From Marinobacter iranensis (GTDB lineage Bacteria > Pseudomonadota > Gammaproteobacteria > Pseudomonadales > Oleiphilaceae): DNA of 64,000 nucleotides. The notes beneath the pieces are model-generated. The model made no database searches. It saw nothing but the letters and a program-made list of their open reading frames with translations, and was not told the origin of the DNA. The DNA lies in the NCBI RefSeq assembly GCF_029207565.1, contig NZ_JANCMW010000004.1, positions 124,001 through 188,000 of the forward strand, in the 5' to 3' direction. Positions 62,022 through 64,000 of the stretch are shown piece by piece; position 1 is the stretch's first letter; each line of letters opens with the position of its first letter. The translations under genes and the position numbers were made by a program.

Positions 62022-63095
62022 ATGTCGGGCACCAAACTAGAGAATCTGAATGTGGCGAGTCAGGAACCATTGATTACCCCTGAAGCGCTCAAGCAGGAGA
62101 TGCCGCTTTCCGGCAAAGCCGCGGAAACGGTGGAAAAAGGCCGCCAGGCCATCTATGACATCATGGATGGAAAGGATCATCGCCTGTTTGTGGTGGTGGG
62201 CCCCTGCTCCATTCATGACGTTGAAGCCGCCCTGGAATACGCCGCCAAGCTGAAGAAGCTGGCAGACGAAGTCAGCGACACCCTGCTCATTGTCATGCGG
62301 GTTTATTTCGAGAAGCCCCGCACCACCGTGGGCTGGAAGGGGCTGATCAACGATCCGCACCTGAACGACACCTTTGATATTGAACAGGGCCTGCATATCG
62401 GCCGTCGCCTGCTGCTGGATATTTCGGAGCTGGGCCTGCCCACGGCCACCGAAGCACTTGACCCCATCTCCCCGCAGTACCTCCAGGACACCATTTCCTG
62501 GTCCGCCATCGGCGCGCGTACCACTGAATCCCAGACTCACCGCGAGATGAGCAGCGGTCTGTCCATGGCCATTGGCTTCAAGAACGGCACCGATGGCAGC
62601 CTGGATGTCGCCGTGAATGCGATGAAATCCGTTTCCCATCCTCACAGTTTCCTGGGCATCGACCAGCAGGGCAAGGTGGCGATCATCCGTACCCGTGGCA
62701 ACAACTACGGTCATGTGGTTCTGCGTGGTGGTGGTGGCAAGCCCAACTATGATTCCGTCAGCGTTGCCCTGTGCGAACAGGCACTGGAAAAGGCCAAGCT
62801 GCGCCAGTCCATCATGGTGGATTGCAGCCACGCCAACTCCAGCAAGGACCCGGCCATCCAGCCACTGGTTATCCAGGACATTACCCACCAGATTGTTGAA
62901 GGTAACCAGTCCATCCAGGGGCTGATGGTTGAAAGCAACCTGAACTGGGGTAACCAGTCGATCCCGGAAAACCTGGCTGATCTCAAATACGGCGTATCAG
63001 TGACTGATGCCTGCATCGACTGGGAGGCTACGGAGAAGGCACTGCACGATATGCGGGACAAACTGAAGGACGTATTGCCGAAGCGCCGCGGCTGA
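62022..63095 (+). CDS. aroG: 3-deoxy-7-phosphoheptulonate (DAHP) synthase, class I
   Basis: 357 residues. Motifs VVVGPCSIHDVEAALEYA, MRVYFEKPRTTVGWKGLIND P, IGARTTESQTHREMSSGLS and KLRQSIMVDCSHANSSKDP are those of the AroF/AroG/AroH class; the metal ligands Cys, His, Glu and Asp are in the usual positions. First step of aromatic amino acid synthesis. Which amino acid inhibits it cannot be told by eye, so the symbol is provisional. Confidence 0.93.
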   Translation: MSGTKLENLNVASQEPLITPEALKQEMPLSGKAAETVEKGRQAIYDIMDGKDHRLFVVVGPCSIHDVEAALEYAAKLKKLADEVSDTLLIVMRVYFEKPRTTVGWKGLINDPHLNDTFDIEQGLHIGRRLLLDISELGLPTATEALDPISPQYLQDTISWSAIGARTTESQTHREMSSGLSMAIGFKNGTDGSLDVAVNAMKSVSHPHSFLGIDQQGKVAIIRTRGNNYGHVVLRGGGGKPNYDSVSVALCEQALEKAKLRQSIMVDCSHANSSKDPAIQPLVIQDITHQIVEGNQSIQGLMVESNLNWGNQSIPENLADLKYGVSVTDACIDWEATEKALHDMRDKLKDVLPKRRG

Positions 63096-63117
63096 TAGAA
63101 GTCCGGAGGCTGATTTC

Positions 63118-63957
63118 TCAGCCGCCTACCCAGTCGAGCCTGCTTCTCAGGGTCACCACATTGCCGATGATGACCAATGTGGGGGCAGGCACGGCGTTTT
63201 CCTCCACCCGCTCGACAATGTTGCGCAGGTTACCCGTGACCACCTGTTGTTGGGGTGTTGTACCTCTCGATACCAGGGCGACCGGCATATCCGGTGACAT
63301 ACCGTGGGCGACCAGTTGCCTGCAGATAACCGGTAGCCCCACAAGGCCCATATAGAAAACCAGAGTCTGGTTATTCTGTACAAAGTCCTTCCACGGCAAA
63401 TCGCAGGTATCGTTCTTCAGGTGGCCGGTCACAAACCGGACCGACTGGGCATGATCCCGGTGAGTGAGTGGTATGCCGGCGTAGGCCGCACATCCGGAGG
63501 CAGCGGTAATCCCGGGCACCACTTGGAAGCGCACCCCGGCCGCGGCCAGTGTTTCGATCTCTTCCCCTCCACGACCAAAGATAAACGGGTCGCCGCCCTT
63601 AAGGCGCACTACTTTGTACCCCTTGCGGGCAAGCTCCACCAGTCGGTTATTGATCTGCTCCTGGGGCAAGGTATGGTTTGCCCGCTGTTTGCCAACATGG
63701 ATCCGTTCGGCGGATTCGGGGATAAGCGATAGGATTTCCGGCGACACCAGGCGATCGTACAACACCACTTCCGCGGACTGGATCAGGCGCCAGGCCTTTA
63801 ATGTCAGAAGCTCCGGATCACCGGGGCCGGCGCCCACGAGCGCGACCTCTCCCTCCGAGTTGTTCGGGTTCTCGGTAACCGGATTCCTGCGGTATCGAAC
63901 TGGTGCAGGCTTTGCACCAACGCCCTTCCATGGTGCATCGTCGGATCTGTCACTCAT
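63118..63957 (-). CDS. cobA: Uroporphyrinogen-III C-methyltransferase
   Basis: 279 residues. [58 protein letters not shown] and [19 protein letters not shown] are SUMT signatures. About 35 extra residues at the N-terminus are unordered. It makes precorrin-2 for siroheme, needed by CysI. Overlaps the serS stop by 3 nt. It lacks the CysG dehydrogenase/ferrochelatase domain, so another gene must supply that step. Confidence 0.94.
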   Translation of the reverse strand: MSDRSDDAPWKGVGAKPAPVRYRRNPVTENPNNSEGEVALVGAGPGDPELLTLKAWRLIQSAEVVLYDRLVSPEILSLIPESAERIHVGKQRANHTLPQEQINNRLVELARKGYKVVRLKGGDPFIFGRGGEEIETLAAAGVRFQVVPGITAASGCAAYAGIPLTHRDHAQSVRFVTGHLKNDTCDLPWKDFVQNNQTLVFYMGLVGLPVICRQLVAHGMSPDMPVALVSRGTTPQQQVVTGNLRNIVERVEENAVPAPTLVIIGNVVTLRSRLDWVGG

Positions 63958-64000
63958 TGGATTCTTTCCACACCTCCCATATACGGCTTCAGGACCTCCG
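63954..64000 (-). CDS. serS: Seryl-tRNA synthetase, last codons (partial)
   Basis: The minus strand frame ending at TGA 63956-63954 gives [14 protein letters not shown], matching the conserved C-terminus of SerRS (LRPYMGG). The gene runs off the right edge. serS directly before cysG or cobA is also known from Pseudomonas. Only 14 residues are visible. Confidence 0.75.
   Translation of the reverse strand, partial: EVLKPYMGGVERIQ

Overview
The window looks like a gammaproteobacterial chromosome of the Marinobacter type. That is inference from protein sequence flavour and gene order: yccA-tusDCBE, gloB-methyltransferase-rnhA-dnaQ, fimL, serS-cobA. About the left half (1 to ~31.9 kb) is a lambda-organised temperate prophage integrated at a tRNA-Ser(UGA) gene. 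The prophage runs off the left edge, so most virion genes and the far attachment site are not visible. The right half (32-64 kb) is ordinary host chromosome.

Prophage layout, left to right: the end of a virion (tail or appendage) gene pair on the minus strand (1-1960). Two plus-strand cargo genes follow, an FkbM-type methyltransferase and an unknown protein (2094-3334). Next is a minus-strand lysis cassette of endolysin, two small membrane proteins, Rz and overlapping Rz1 (3337-4972). A late control region (4985-5944) has a Q-like gene, a sigma70-like promoter at its end and a terminator just downstream. Then comes a long leftward early operon (5946-17649) of tightly overlapping genes: nin-type genes (rusA, a YbcO/DUF1364-like gene and others), a DNA methyltransferase beside a PD-(D/E)XK nuclease-like gene, dnaB-type helicase, an O-like initiator carrying tandem heptamers, an RdgC-FtsK-gamma fusion and a gp49-family gene. 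The switch (18133-19590) has a Cro-like gene, repressor, a LexA-boxed 63-aa gene, and twin early promoters with shared operators. The rightward early operon (19590-31842) carries a LuxR-type HTH/membrane protein, many small unknown genes, RecE-like exonuclease, RecT, a DUF1351-like gene, an SRAP gene in reverse, a possible truncated excisionase, an HNH/AP2 endonuclease, a DUF4224-like gene and the tyrosine integrase next to tRNA-Ser.

How the prophage genes appear to work together: P_R (leftward) and P_L (rightward) are nearly identical promoters with a 13-bp operator over the -10 region. The repressor C-terminus resembles the LexA/CI fold but lacks the Ser/Lys pair needed for self-cleavage. 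The neighbouring 63-aa gene has a good LexA box on its promoter. Together these suggest induction through a LexA-controlled antirepressor, an inference. After induction, replication and recombination genes are expressed, then the Q-like protein would open the late promoter.

Host part: yccA and the tusDCBE tRNA-thiolation genes; DUF445 protein; nfuA; metH; cysI with DUF934; acuI-type reductase; sohB; SCP2-like protein; fimL; dnaQ-rnhA-methyltransferase with divergent gloB; mltD; the yejABEF peptide ABC transporter; fabI; a PilZ protein and a DUF1631 protein; class I DAHP synthase; cobA (siroheme, serving CysI) and the last codons of serS.

Limits: product calls are from reading motifs by eye without searches. 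Many prophage genes are recognised only as conserved-looking small phage genes.
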